Assembly (NCBI GenBank): GCA_964466185.1
Contig: CAYXMS010000016.1
Coordinates: 1-32,611 of the forward strand
Length of the DNA: 32,611 nucleotides
Reading direction: 5' to 3'
Source of the DNA: CAZTYI01 sp964466185
Lineage (GTDB): Bacteria > Chlamydiota > Chlamydiia > Chlamydiales > SM23-39
Shown in pieces: positions 1-6,291 of this stretch. The notes below the pieces were generated by a model. The model was not told where the DNA came from, searched no databases, and saw only the letters and a program-made list of their open reading frames with translations. Made by a program: the position numbers and the translations under genes. How positions within the stretch are numbered: position 1 is the stretch's first letter; every line of letters starts with the position of its first letter.

Positions 1-30
1 TTTCTTTTCAAAGATTTTATAATCCTGAAT

Positions 31-372
31 TTACAGACAAAATGTTACACTACCTGTTCCTTGTAATGTTGATGCTTGTAATATGGATCTTCCTTGTCTT
101 GATGAATTATTAATAGCTTCACAAAATTTGATCAGGTTTCTATCAGCCCGAACAATGATCAGGTTTTGATCAGCATCAGAAGACAGTCGAAAGAGAGCCC
201 ACTCTCCCAGAGAGGTTATTTGACCTATAATAGGCAAAAATTCGACAATAGCTATAATGCGATGAACTGTTCTATTATGCCGGTTGCTTTCAGTTGCTGC
301 TTTGCGGTGGGCAATGCAGTTGTTCCCCAAAAGGGCGTTTTCCAAAGTGTAATCTTGTATATTTAAACTCAT
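31..372 (-). CDS. small hypothetical protein with one hydrophobic segment
   Basis: The protein has 113 residues and I do not recognise a named family. It has a polar N-terminus, then a hydrophobic stretch around residues 39-62 (RIIAIVEFLPIIGQITSL and onwards) that could be one membrane-associated helix or hairpin, and a polar C-terminus. Short proteins with a similar hydrophobic signature occur in environmental chlamydiae as I remember them, but I cannot confirm homology. The start is an ATG at 370-372 with only a weak AGG upstream. It points away from the DUF711 gene's 3' end, and an IS200/IS605 right-end hairpin lies between the two. An overlapping plus-strand ORF at 166-366 is probably a shadow. 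Real but unassigned. Confidence 0.45.
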   Translation of the reverse strand: MSLNIQDYTLENALLGNNCIAHRKAATESNRHNRTVHRIIAIVEFLPIIGQITSLGEWALFRLSSDADQNLIIVRADRNLIKFCEAINNSSRQGRSILQASTLQGTGSVTFCL

Positions 373-453
373 AAATAAAACCTATTAATTAATAAGGGTA
401 TTAATGGTATCACATTAATATATTTTTTTGCAGTTATATTGCATCAGATTAGG

Positions 454-492
454 GAACCAGGAATCCTTCGCCTTTAGGCGAAAGAAGTTCAA
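454..492 (+). mobile_element. IS200/IS605-type right-end remnant (hairpin ending in TTCAA)
   Basis: A 39-bp sequence contains the hairpin TTCGCC-TTTA-GGCGAA and ends in TTCAA. This is the layout of the right end of IS200/IS605-family elements, where an imperfect hairpin lies just inside a TCAA-like cleavage site (known for IS608). A second copy in opposite orientation lies at 17957-17995, matching at 35 of 39 positions. No tnpA or tnpB coding sequence is attached, so this is a solo end. Its last bases overlap the stop codon of the DUF711 gene, so the insertion may have reshaped that gene's 3' end. Confidence 0.6.
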
Positions 493-1499
493 AGCTTTCG
501 AATAACTATATCTTTTAAATACTGATTTTTAAAATCTGTTTTTTCTCCAATCTTAGCTTTGCCATCAGATGCAAATCTTGCAGAAAGAGGCTTTTTGTAT
601 TTATTGCTGAGCTGTTGGATTAGTTTTAAAATTTCTATAACTCTTTCTTTGCTTTCATTAATAGCAATAGGGTACGTATCTATACCAAGCCCAGAATGAA
701 GGCTTAGGTAGATATTGCGCTCGATATCGAAATTTCCTTTTTCGTATTCTTCAGTTAATTCAAAATCTTCCAAGCAGGGGAACATGATCCCACAAAGGCC
801 TATTGGCTTTGGATTGTTTTCTTTGATAAATTTGGAAATGGTTGTGTAAATATCAGTTGTTGTTGAATGGTTGAAATCTAGCTCTAATCGTTTCACAAAG
901 TTAATTAGACTGCCAGATCCCTTAAATAATGGAGCTATTGACGAGTCGATTCCTAAATAACCATTAAAAGATTTTAAGAGAGTATCAAGCTCTTCCCAGG
1001 TCTTTTTCATTTTTTCTAGCCACTCTGTTAGGGTTTTGCAATCACTTGATAAGTCAGTTGGCTGCAGACCGATACTAAAACCTTTTTGATCAAATTTTGC
1101 AGAAGGAAAATATGGGCTGGAAGCTGGCATATTAAAACCATAGGTGAATCTAAAAGTATTGTCTGGTTTTTGGGAGATGATTTTGAAAAGGAAATCGACA
1201 TGCTCGGTGGTAATAGTTTCTTTGGTTAGATCTAAGTTTATTGCTTTATTGCTTGAGCTTAAAAAATCTGTAAAATTTTCTTTTAATTGTTTTAAGTTTT
1301 GTTCACCTAAACTGAGTAGGATGCCTTGTTCTAATAATTTTTTGTCAGATGCTTGTGGAAGGTATTTGGGTAAACAGATTCTTTTGGTCTGAATAATAAA
1401 ATCATGGTTCTTTAAAAAATTTTCTATTTGGTTTAATTTTTCAATATCTTGATCGGTAATTTTGTCTGTGAATAAACCAATGGTTCTAATAATTTTCAT
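489..1499 (-). CDS. DUF711 (UPF0210-like) family protein
   Basis: The protein has 336 residues. The C-terminal half carries the family's conserved blocks: YLGIDSSIAP near residue 182, CGIMFPCLED followed by an acidic stretch near 235, LSLHSGLGIDTYPI near 267, and PLSARFASDGKAKIGEKTDF followed by NQYLKD near 300-325. The function is not established; members are soluble, and some structures resemble glycyl-radical-type barrels without the radical domain. No signal peptide is visible. It starts at an ATG (1497-1499). The stop codon overlaps the TTCAA end of an IS200/IS605-type remnant, but the last conserved block is present, so the protein is probably functional. It lies just outside the ssrA island. 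Confidence 0.85.
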   Translation of the reverse strand: MKIIRTIGLFTDKITDQDIEKLNQIENFLKNHDFIIQTKRICLPKYLPQASDKKLLEQGILLSLGEQNLKQLKENFTDFLSSSNKAINLDLTKETITTEHVDFLFKIISQKPDNTFRFTYGFNMPASSPYFPSAKFDQKGFSIGLQPTDLSSDCKTLTEWLEKMKKTWEELDTLLKSFNGYLGIDSSIAPLFKGSGSLINFVKRLELDFNHSTTTDIYTTISKFIKENNPKPIGLCGIMFPCLEDFELTEEYEKGNFDIERNIYLSLHSGLGIDTYPIAINESKERVIEILKLIQQLSNKYKKPLSARFASDGKAKIGEKTDFKNQYLKDIVIRKL

Positions 1500-1718
1500 A
1501 ATATGTAGTTTTTGTTGTTTTTAGTATTTAAAATAACTTAAATTATAAAATAAAGCTATTAGATTGAATTGATTAAAATTGGTTCTTTTAAAGGCACAAC
1601 ACAAGACTTTAGAATTTTGATTTGTTTTTTTTGCTAAAAAAGCAAAGCAATTGCGTAATTTTTCCTAAAAACAAACAAAAACCTAGACTTAAGTTGTTTG
1701 TAATGAATAACTTGAAAA

Positions 1719-1745
1719 TGGAGGTGAAGAGAATCGAACTCTTGT
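1719..1745 (-). repeat. distal attachment-site copy of the tmRNA 3' end
   Basis: On the minus strand this reads as a tRNA-like T-arm and 3' acceptor strand ending CACCTCCA. It matches 5466-5492 at 25 of 27 positions. The two differences fall on opposite sides of the same T-stem pair (G-C in the real gene, A-T here), so pairing is kept. Upstream of the T-arm, similarity to the tmRNA stops abruptly. No anticodon or D-arm can be folded, so this is not a tRNA gene. Confidence 0.8.
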
Positions 1746-1810
1746 TATATGTGTAAAGGAGATTAAACTAAATTAAATAACATTAAGAAAATCAATCGGT
1801 TACAATAGAT

Positions 1811-1860
1811 TAATTTATTTGGTTTATTTTGATTTTATCTGGTTTATTCTGGTCTAGTGC
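1811..1860 (+). repeat. degenerate 10-bp-period repeats beside the att copy
   Basis: Successive 10-mers share a pattern: GGTTTATTTT (1821), GATTTTATCT (1831), GGTTTATTCT (1841), and a decayed GGTCTAGTGC (1851), preceded by TAATTTATTT (1811). The period equals one helical turn and the array is about 70 bp inside the att copy. Recombinase arm sites or an accessory DNA-bending protein site are possible; this is inference only. The rest of 1500-1979 holds no ORF that I can support. Confidence 0.4.
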
Positions 1861-1944
1861 GTAAAAATTGCATAAAAATGAATTCAAACAAACATATAAT
1901 AATTATTTATAATAAATATTTTCTTTGCGTCGATAATTGGATGT

Positions 1945-1968
1945 TGTCAAATTATTGACATTTATAAT
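1945..1968 (+). promoter_or_regulatory. abiE promoter and operator
   Basis: A perfect inverted repeat TGTCAA-ATTA-TTGACA (1945-1960) is followed at once by TATAAT (1963-1968), eleven bases before the abiEi ATG. AbiEi antitoxins are known to bind inverted repeats in their own promoter and repress it. The palindrome would overlap the -35/-10 spacer, fitting repression. A TATAAT this close to the start would give a leader of only about five bases. No good -35 box is seen at the usual spacing. Confidence 0.5.
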
Positions 1969-1979
1969 ATATTGAAAAT

Positions 1980-2753
1980 ATGAAACAATCAATTACTGGT
2001 ATTAATATTTTACGTAAGTTGGCTTCTCAAGGATTGAAAATTTTTAATATCGATCAAGCTAGAGAAGTAGCAATTCAACTTAAAATTAGATCGAATTATG
2101 TAGTCGAAGTGTTGCATTATTCTCTAAAAGGAGGGTGGATTTTAAGATTAAAAAAGGGAGTTTATGCTTTTAGTGCAGACTCTGGATTTATAGATCCTCC
2201 TCATCAATTTGAAATTGCAATGGCTCTTGTTTCTCCTTGTGCGATTAGTCATTGGACAGCTATGGCTTATCATCATCTTACGCAACAGTCTTCAAATGTT
2301 GTTTTTGCAATTACTCCAAATTCTAGTTCAATTCCTAGATCTATAAATAAGGAAAGGTTCCATTTTGTTAAAATTAAAAAAGAACATTATTTTGGTGTTC
2401 AAAAAGTATGGATAGAGCAATCGCAAATTTATATTACTGATCTTGAAAGAACCTTACTTGATGGTTTAATGATGCCTCAATATTGTGGAGATTTTCAAGA
2501 AGTATTACACGCATTTAAAATGTTAGATAACAAGCTAGATGTCGAGAAAATAATTGAATATGCATTGAAACTTGATAAATCTGTTATAAAACGTCTTGGT
2601 TGGATTTTGGAGAAAGTAAATGTTGAAAAATCTTATTTAAAAATTCTTTTACAAGTACCAATAAATAGTTATCGCAAACTTGATCCAACTGGATCTTCCA
2701 AAGGTCCTTATAATAGAAAATGGATGATACAAGAAAATATAGGATTAATATGA
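1980..2753 (+). CDS. abiEi: AbiEi-family antitoxin / transcriptional repressor
   Basis: The protein has 257 residues. Residues about 10-65 form a winged-helix-like domain ending in the typical LRLKKGVYAF wing. Then come the AbiEi core blocks: a PHQFEIAMALVSPCAISHWTA-like stretch near 80, a segment with FHFVKIKKEHYFGVQKVW near 124, and the conserved ITDLERTLLDGLMMPQYCGD near 152. In the AbiE system it represses its own operon and counteracts the AbiEii nucleotidyltransferase; the system acts as a type IV toxin-antitoxin pair and can give abortive phage infection. It overlaps abiEii by ATGA (2750-2753), showing translational coupling. It appears intact although its toxin is truncated. The start at 1980 directly follows the promoter, with no Shine-Dalgarno. 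Confidence 0.85.
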   Translation: MKQSITGINILRKLASQGLKIFNIDQAREVAIQLKIRSNYVVEVLHYSLKGGWILRLKKGVYAFSADSGFIDPPHQFEIAMALVSPCAISHWTAMAYHHLTQQSSNVVFAITPNSSSIPRSINKERFHFVKIKKEHYFGVQKVWIEQSQIYITDLERTLLDGLMMPQYCGDFQEVLHAFKMLDNKLDVEKIIEYALKLDKSVIKRLGWILEKVNVEKSYLKILLQVPINSYRKLDPTGSSKGPYNRKWMIQENIGLI

Positions 2754-3325
2754 ATTTAAAACCACTTCGAAAAAGGCTGAATGAAGCATCTCAACGAAAC
2801 AAATTAAGATTAGATATTATACAGCAGGATTATTTATTATCTTGGGTGCTGGATGGAATCTATCAACAAGCAAAATTGAAATCTTCTCTTATATTCAAAG
2901 GAGGTACTGCACTGAAAAAAGGTTATTTTGGAGAATATAGGTTTTCTGAAGATTTAGATTTTTCAGCTACATTTGATGCTCCTCATGGTATATTATTAAT
3001 GCATGAAATTTCAGAAGCTTGCAAATATGCCGAAAATAGAATTTATGAATATGCCGCAGTTAAAATATTTGTTAAAAGATATGAAGAAAAATCACCTCAT
3101 CCACAAGGTCAAGAAGCGTTTAAAATTAGTGCACAATTTCCTTGGCAATCTCAACCATTAACAACTGTAATGATTGAAATTTCACGAGAGGAAACTATTA
3201 TTTTTAATCCTGTTGTTAAACCAGTGATTCATGATTATGGAGAACTTATTAAGCAGAATATCCTAGTTTATTCATTAGAAGAAATTGTACTTGTATACTG
3301 CCCCCCGTTAAGAGAACTGGCCTAA
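2750..3325 (+). pseudogene. abiEii: AbiEii toxin (nucleotidyltransferase), truncated by IS insertion
   Basis: The start was taken at the ATG overlapping the abiEi stop (ATGA), giving 191 residues; an ORF from 2720 would begin inside abiEi. The nucleotidyltransferase signature is clear: GGTALK at residues 51-56 and FSEDLDF with Asp68 and Asp70. Sequence similarity to the family runs to about SLEEIV near residue 180, where the next expected block is EKLRAL. Instead the frame runs into YCPPLRELA, translated from the left end of an IS3-type element. The family is usually about 270-300 residues, and the C-terminal catalytic motifs III and IV are lost. The toxin is very probably inactive. Confidence 0.8.
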
Positions 3326-3700
3326 ATATGGAGAAATAAGGGAAAATAGGCAGCCACAAAACAGGGAAAGATTATGAAAAGAAGAAAGTGGACACCAGAG
3401 GCTAAGGCAAAGATTGTCCTCCTAGGCCTAGGAGGACAAAATATTGCTCGAATTTGTAACGAGCATCAAATTAATCCCTCCACATATTATCTTTGGCGTG
3501 ATCAGTTTTTGAAAAATAGCCATAAAGTTTTTGAAGTTAATAAAGCTCAAGCTAAAGAACTTAGGTTGAAAGAAGAAAATAAAACGCTTAAACAAGCTGT
3601 TGGTGAGCTCACCCTGGAGTTAAAAAAAAACGACTGGGAAGAATGAAAAGAAAGCAGTTAGAATTGTTTTTTTTATTTTCATTTAATCGGAAATATTTCC
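3293..3700 (+). mobile_element. IS3-type insertion sequence remnant
   Basis: The element begins near the TG at about 3293, where the abiEii reading frame is interrupted; the sequence ACTGCCCCCCGTTAAGAGAA is typical of an IS terminal region upstream of orfA. It contains a complete orfA, an A9 slippery tract at about 3626-3634, and only about 20 codons of a possible orfB in the -1 frame before stops. The right inverted repeat is not recognisable, so the 3' boundary is approximate. The element cannot move by itself. Confidence 0.65.
3374..3646 (+). CDS. IS3-family transposase OrfA (helix-turn-helix subunit)
   Basis: The protein has 90 residues, full length for OrfA. Residues 1-50 form the HTH_Tnp_1 domain (MKRRKWTPEAKAKIVLLGLG, then IARICNEHQINPSTYYLWRDQF). 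Residues 58-84 form a leucine-zipper helix used for dimerisation. OrfA binds the terminal repeats, and with OrfB (DDE integrase domain), joined by a -1 ribosomal frameshift, makes the active transposase. Here the A9 tract that could drive the frameshift is present but orfB is missing. Alone it could at most act as a repressor or be inert. AGGGAAAG upstream of the ATG serves as ribosome binding site. Confidence 0.85.
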   Translation: MKRRKWTPEAKAKIVLLGLGGQNIARICNEHQINPSTYYLWRDQFLKNSHKVFEVNKAQAKELRLKEENKTLKQAVGELTLELKKNDWEE

Positions 3701-3885
3701 CATAATTACTGAAGGATTTACTCTCTTTCTAAAAACCGGTAATTTTCGATTAATTTTAAGGTAAAATTTTTTCTAAAAGCGTAATTTTTGCGTAAAAAAG
3801 AAGTGGCTAACGTTATAAGTTACTGATAAATAGAAAGATAAGTAATGGGGAGTGGAGAGACGCGTTCAGAACTTTTGATTGGATG

Positions 3886-3977
3886 AAATGGCCGTATTTT
3901 TCGAAATACGGCCATTTTTTTTGAATACGGCTAAAATATCTTGAAAAATGGCCGTATTTTTGTTAAAATGGCCGTAT
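3886..3977 (+). promoter_or_regulatory. repeated ATGGCCGTAT operator-like cluster upstream of fic
   Basis: The 10-mer ATGGCCGTAT appears three times on the plus strand (3888, 3948, 3968) and once inverted (3906-3915), with a further half copy AATACGG at 3924-3930. The first direct and inverted copies make a near-perfect hairpin at 3886-3917 followed by eight Ts, so it could also terminate transcription. The other copies sit 20 bp apart just before the fic start. The Fic protein has a winged-helix domain, so autoregulation through these sites is plausible. An ATG within the 3948 copy opens the frame but lacks a ribosome binding site. Confidence 0.5.
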
Positions 3978-3995
3978 AAGAAGAGGTTGATTGTA

Positions 3996-5345
3996 ATGAG
4001 TTTACGCGACAATAAAATGAAGGTGTTGAGACAGTTGGGGTTAGAATATGAGCCAGTTAGTTTACCAGAGCTGATGCACGGGTTGGGAGAAGGTTTTAAG
4101 GAACGATCAGTTAGGAGATGGCTGCGCCTTTTGGTTGTAGAAGGAGCTGTTATGAAGACAGGTCAAAAGCGTGGAACCAAATATATTATAGCGGGTAGAT
4201 CAAAAGAAGCTAAACGTAAAATAAGCAGTTGTTTCAGCTCAGCAAGTATAAAAGTTATAGAGTTTGTGAGAAGGCCCTTATTTGAGCGGCAACCCGTTGC
4301 TTATGTTGATGAGTGGTTTGACGGTTATCAACCTAATTCTAGTTATTATTTATCAGAAATGTTGCGACAGCAGTTGCAAGTGGCAGGCATACGAGCTAAT
4401 GCCCAAGATCCAGCTGGTACTTATGCTCATCAGATTTTTAATCGATTGATAATTGATCTGTCATATAATTCATCACGTTTGGAGGGAAATACTTACTCTT
4501 TGTTAGATACTGAACGTTTACTGCTTCATGGTGATACCGTTGAAGGAAAGCTGGATGAAGAGAAGACAATGATTTTGAATCACAAGGAAGCTATTCGTTA
4601 TCTTGTTGATAATGTATCGAAGATAGAGATCAGCCGTAATGTCATATGTACGTTACACTTCTTATTATCTGATGGCCTTGTGGAGTCTGCGGAGGCAGGA
4701 AAAGTACGAAAGTATGGTGTTCGTGTTGGGGGGTCAACCTATATCCCGTTTGAAGATCCTAAAAAGTTAGAGCAACAACTGGATAAAATAGCTCATAAAG
4801 CAAGGCAAATTAGAGATCCTTACGAACAAAGTATTTTTTTATTGATTCATATTAGTTATCTGCAGGCTTTTGCAGATGTGAATAAACGAACTGCTCGATT
4901 ATCTGCTAATATATCGCTGATCAGAGGAAATCTCGTGCCGCTTGCATTCAGCAATGTTAGTGTCGAAGACTATATATCGGCAATGATTGCGATCTATGAA
5001 CTCCAGGATGTGCGTCCATTGGTAGATCTATATGTTTATTCCTATCTACGTACCTGTGCAGCTTATGACTCGACAGTTAAAGCAATGGGATTTGATGAAG
5101 TGCGTGTGCGATATCGACAGGATCGAAGGGAGGTAGTAAGGGATGTGATCTTGCAAGCTTTAATCGGTGAGAAAATAAAGAAGTTTGTGGATGCAGAAGC
5201 TTCCCTCCGCGTACCAGCTACAGCCTGTGCAGCCTTTACGGAAGATGTTTTGGAAGACCTCGGACAAATCGATGAAAGTCGATTGGTCGGCCTAGGTATT
5301 ACACCAGAGCAATTACAGAAATGGAAAGCACTTTTACAAAATTGA
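3996..5345 (+). CDS. Fic-domain protein with N-terminal winged helix, catalytic His replaced
   Basis: The start was set at the ATG at 3996, preceded by AAGAGG (3981-3986), rather than the ATG at 3948 that lies within a repeated operator; this gives 449 residues. Residues about 5-70 look like a winged helix (ELMHGLGEGFKERSVRRWL, then GTKYII). A class II inhibitory helix S-x-x-x-E-G is seen at Ser159-Glu163-Gly164 (SSRLEGN). The Fic motif is QAFADVNKRTAR at residues 290-301. Compared with the canonical HPFxxGN(G/K)RxxR, the catalytic His is Gln, the Pro is Ala and the first Gly is Val; the Asn-Lys-Arg and final Arg that bind phosphates remain. It may be a nucleotide-binding regulator or an inactive relative of AMP-transferring Fic enzymes. 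Base composition is visibly richer in G+C than the abiE genes. Confidence 0.8.
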   Translation: MSLRDNKMKVLRQLGLEYEPVSLPELMHGLGEGFKERSVRRWLRLLVVEGAVMKTGQKRGTKYIIAGRSKEAKRKISSCFSSASIKVIEFVRRPLFERQPVAYVDEWFDGYQPNSSYYLSEMLRQQLQVAGIRANAQDPAGTYAHQIFNRLIIDLSYNSSRLEGNTYSLLDTERLLLHGDTVEGKLDEEKTMILNHKEAIRYLVDNVSKIEISRNVICTLHFLLSDGLVESAEAGKVRKYGVRVGGSTYIPFEDPKKLEQQLDKIAHKARQIRDPYEQSIFLLIHISYLQAFADVNKRTARLSANISLIRGNLVPLAFSNVSVEDYISAMIAIYELQDVRPLVDLYVYSYLRTCAAYDSTVKAMGFDEVRVRYRQDRREVVRDVILQALIGEKIKKFVDAEASLRVPATACAAFTEDVLEDLGQIDESRLVGLGITPEQLQKWKALLQN

Positions 5346-5389
5346 TATATTCAGAATTTTTGGCTGGGGAAGCTTTCAATTAAAAGCTG

Positions 5390-5412
5390 GGCAACAAATT
5401 GTTGCCTTATTT
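5390..5412 (+). terminator. possible terminator of the fic gene
   Basis: The stem GGCAACA / TGTTGCC with a three-base loop is followed by TTATTT, 45 bases after the fic stop. The T-run is poor, so this is only a weak rho-independent terminator candidate. Confidence 0.35.
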
Positions 5413-5465
5413 AGACAACGGATTGTTGGCGGATTAATGAATTTGTATTTAACTTTGTAAAATTT

Positions 5466-5492
5466 TGGAGGTGGAGAGAATCGAACTCTCGT
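5466..5492 (-). repeat. attachment-site copy within the tmRNA 3' end
   Basis: This is the direct-repeat partner of 1719-1745 (25 of 27 identical). It forms the functional T-arm and acceptor strand of ssrA, so integration kept the tmRNA gene whole. Confidence 0.8.
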
Positions 5493-5874
5493 CCTCAAAT
5501 AGTTCCAAAACCAATGACTACATGCTTAGAGTCTATTTTTATAAATTATTCCAGAGGCTAGACTCGTGCCTCAAGTGGAATAATCTACTCTTTTCTTTTC
5601 TTGGACTTTAATCTAAAAGCATGAAAAGTTTTAAAGTCCATACCAAGATGTATGACAGTGGATTTTAAGACTCTCGGTCAAATCTTAAAGCACCGGGAAG
5701 ATAAGACTGTTAGGTCTTATTCAAGAGCTAAATTAAGACAATTAAGTCTTAAGCAGCTGCTTCCATTGGCATATAATCTTCGCCAATTAAAAGTTTCCGG
5801 TTTTTTAAAGAGGCCAACCGGGACCTCTGCATGCCACTGGAAGGTCGTATTCAAGTCGAAACCAGTACACCCCC
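5466..5874 (-). ncRNA. ssrA: tmRNA (transfer-messenger RNA)
   Basis: The minus strand begins GGGGGTGTACTGGTTTCGAC, the conserved tmRNA 5' end, and finishes with a T-arm and acceptor strand ending CACCTCCA, which pairs with the 5' end; CCA is not encoded. The conserved AAGCATGTAGT block and the GGTTGGCCTC block before the tag are both present. By alignment with the E. coli molecule, the resume codon is GGC at 5782-5784 and the tag is GEDYMPMEAAA followed by TAA (5749-5751). tmRNA rescues stalled ribosomes and tags the product for proteolysis with SmpB. A plus-strand ORF at 5652-5945 lies over it and is not a gene. The 3' end is the target of the island to its left. Confidence 0.95.
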
Positions 5875-6291
5875 AGAAATATTATGATATTTTTAAGTTT
5901 TCTATTTTAATAGTTTTTTTACGACTTGTCGAGGTTAAAAATTAAATTTTTCGAACATACTTTAACGATTAAAATCTTTTAATGTTCATATCAGAAACGT
6001 GGCTTCATAGTTAATTACTTTTGTTTTAAAGACTTACAGTAGTTTGATGGTTTGAGCGTAAAAAAAAATAATTAAATTGGGAAAGCAATTTTTTCATGTT
6101 TTTAGATTTTTGAGGAAAAAATGGAGAATTTTATGTTTTGGTTCGGAATAGTTTAGCTCTTAGTGGCGAAAAAGAATAAAATTGTTTATGATAAAAAGCT
6201 GTTAATTTGTATCAAGCCAGATCTTTATTTTAGTTAAGGTCTTAAATTTGTTTGGATACTGTAAGATATTTTTTATTAAGAGAGTTTTTTT
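5875..6291. other. intergenic region between ssrA and ileS
   Basis: These 417 bases are very AT-rich and hold no supported ORF or RNA. They must contain the divergent promoters of ssrA and ileS. TTGGAT (6252-6257) and TATTAA about 16 bases later could be the ileS promoter, and TATCAT/CATAAT lies 10-20 bases before the tmRNA 5' end on the minus strand, but neither is convincing. GAGAG lies seven bases before the ileS ATG as a weak ribosome binding site. Confidence 0.4.

Larger units (their letters stand above)
1719..5492. mobile_element. genomic island integrated at the 3' end of ssrA
   Basis: The island is bounded by two direct copies of a 27-bp sequence (1719-1745 and 5466-5492). The right copy is the real 3' end of the tmRNA gene; the left copy is a detached T-arm plus acceptor strand. 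The 3' ends of tRNA and tmRNA genes are classic targets of tyrosine recombinases, which leave such a duplication. The cargo is AbiEi, a broken AbiEii, an IS3-type remnant and a Fic protein, which is typical defence and toxin-antitoxin content. No integrase gene is present, so the element is either decayed or was moved in trans. The boundaries are inferred from the repeat; the cargo is seen directly. Confidence 0.75.

Noticed and set aside
1719..1800. Possible tRNA gene on the minus strand, from the T-arm-like sequence
   Set aside because: Only the T-arm and 3' acceptor strand are present; no anticodon or D-arm or pairing 5' acceptor can be found.
3948..3995. Upstream ATG extending Fic by 16 residues
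   Set aside because: It falls inside one of the repeated operator-like decamers, has no ribosome binding site, and the next ATG has AAGAGG at good distance.
5652..5945. Plus-strand ORF of 97 codons
   Set aside because: It lies mostly over the tmRNA gene on the other strand; its residues are the complement of conserved tmRNA blocks.
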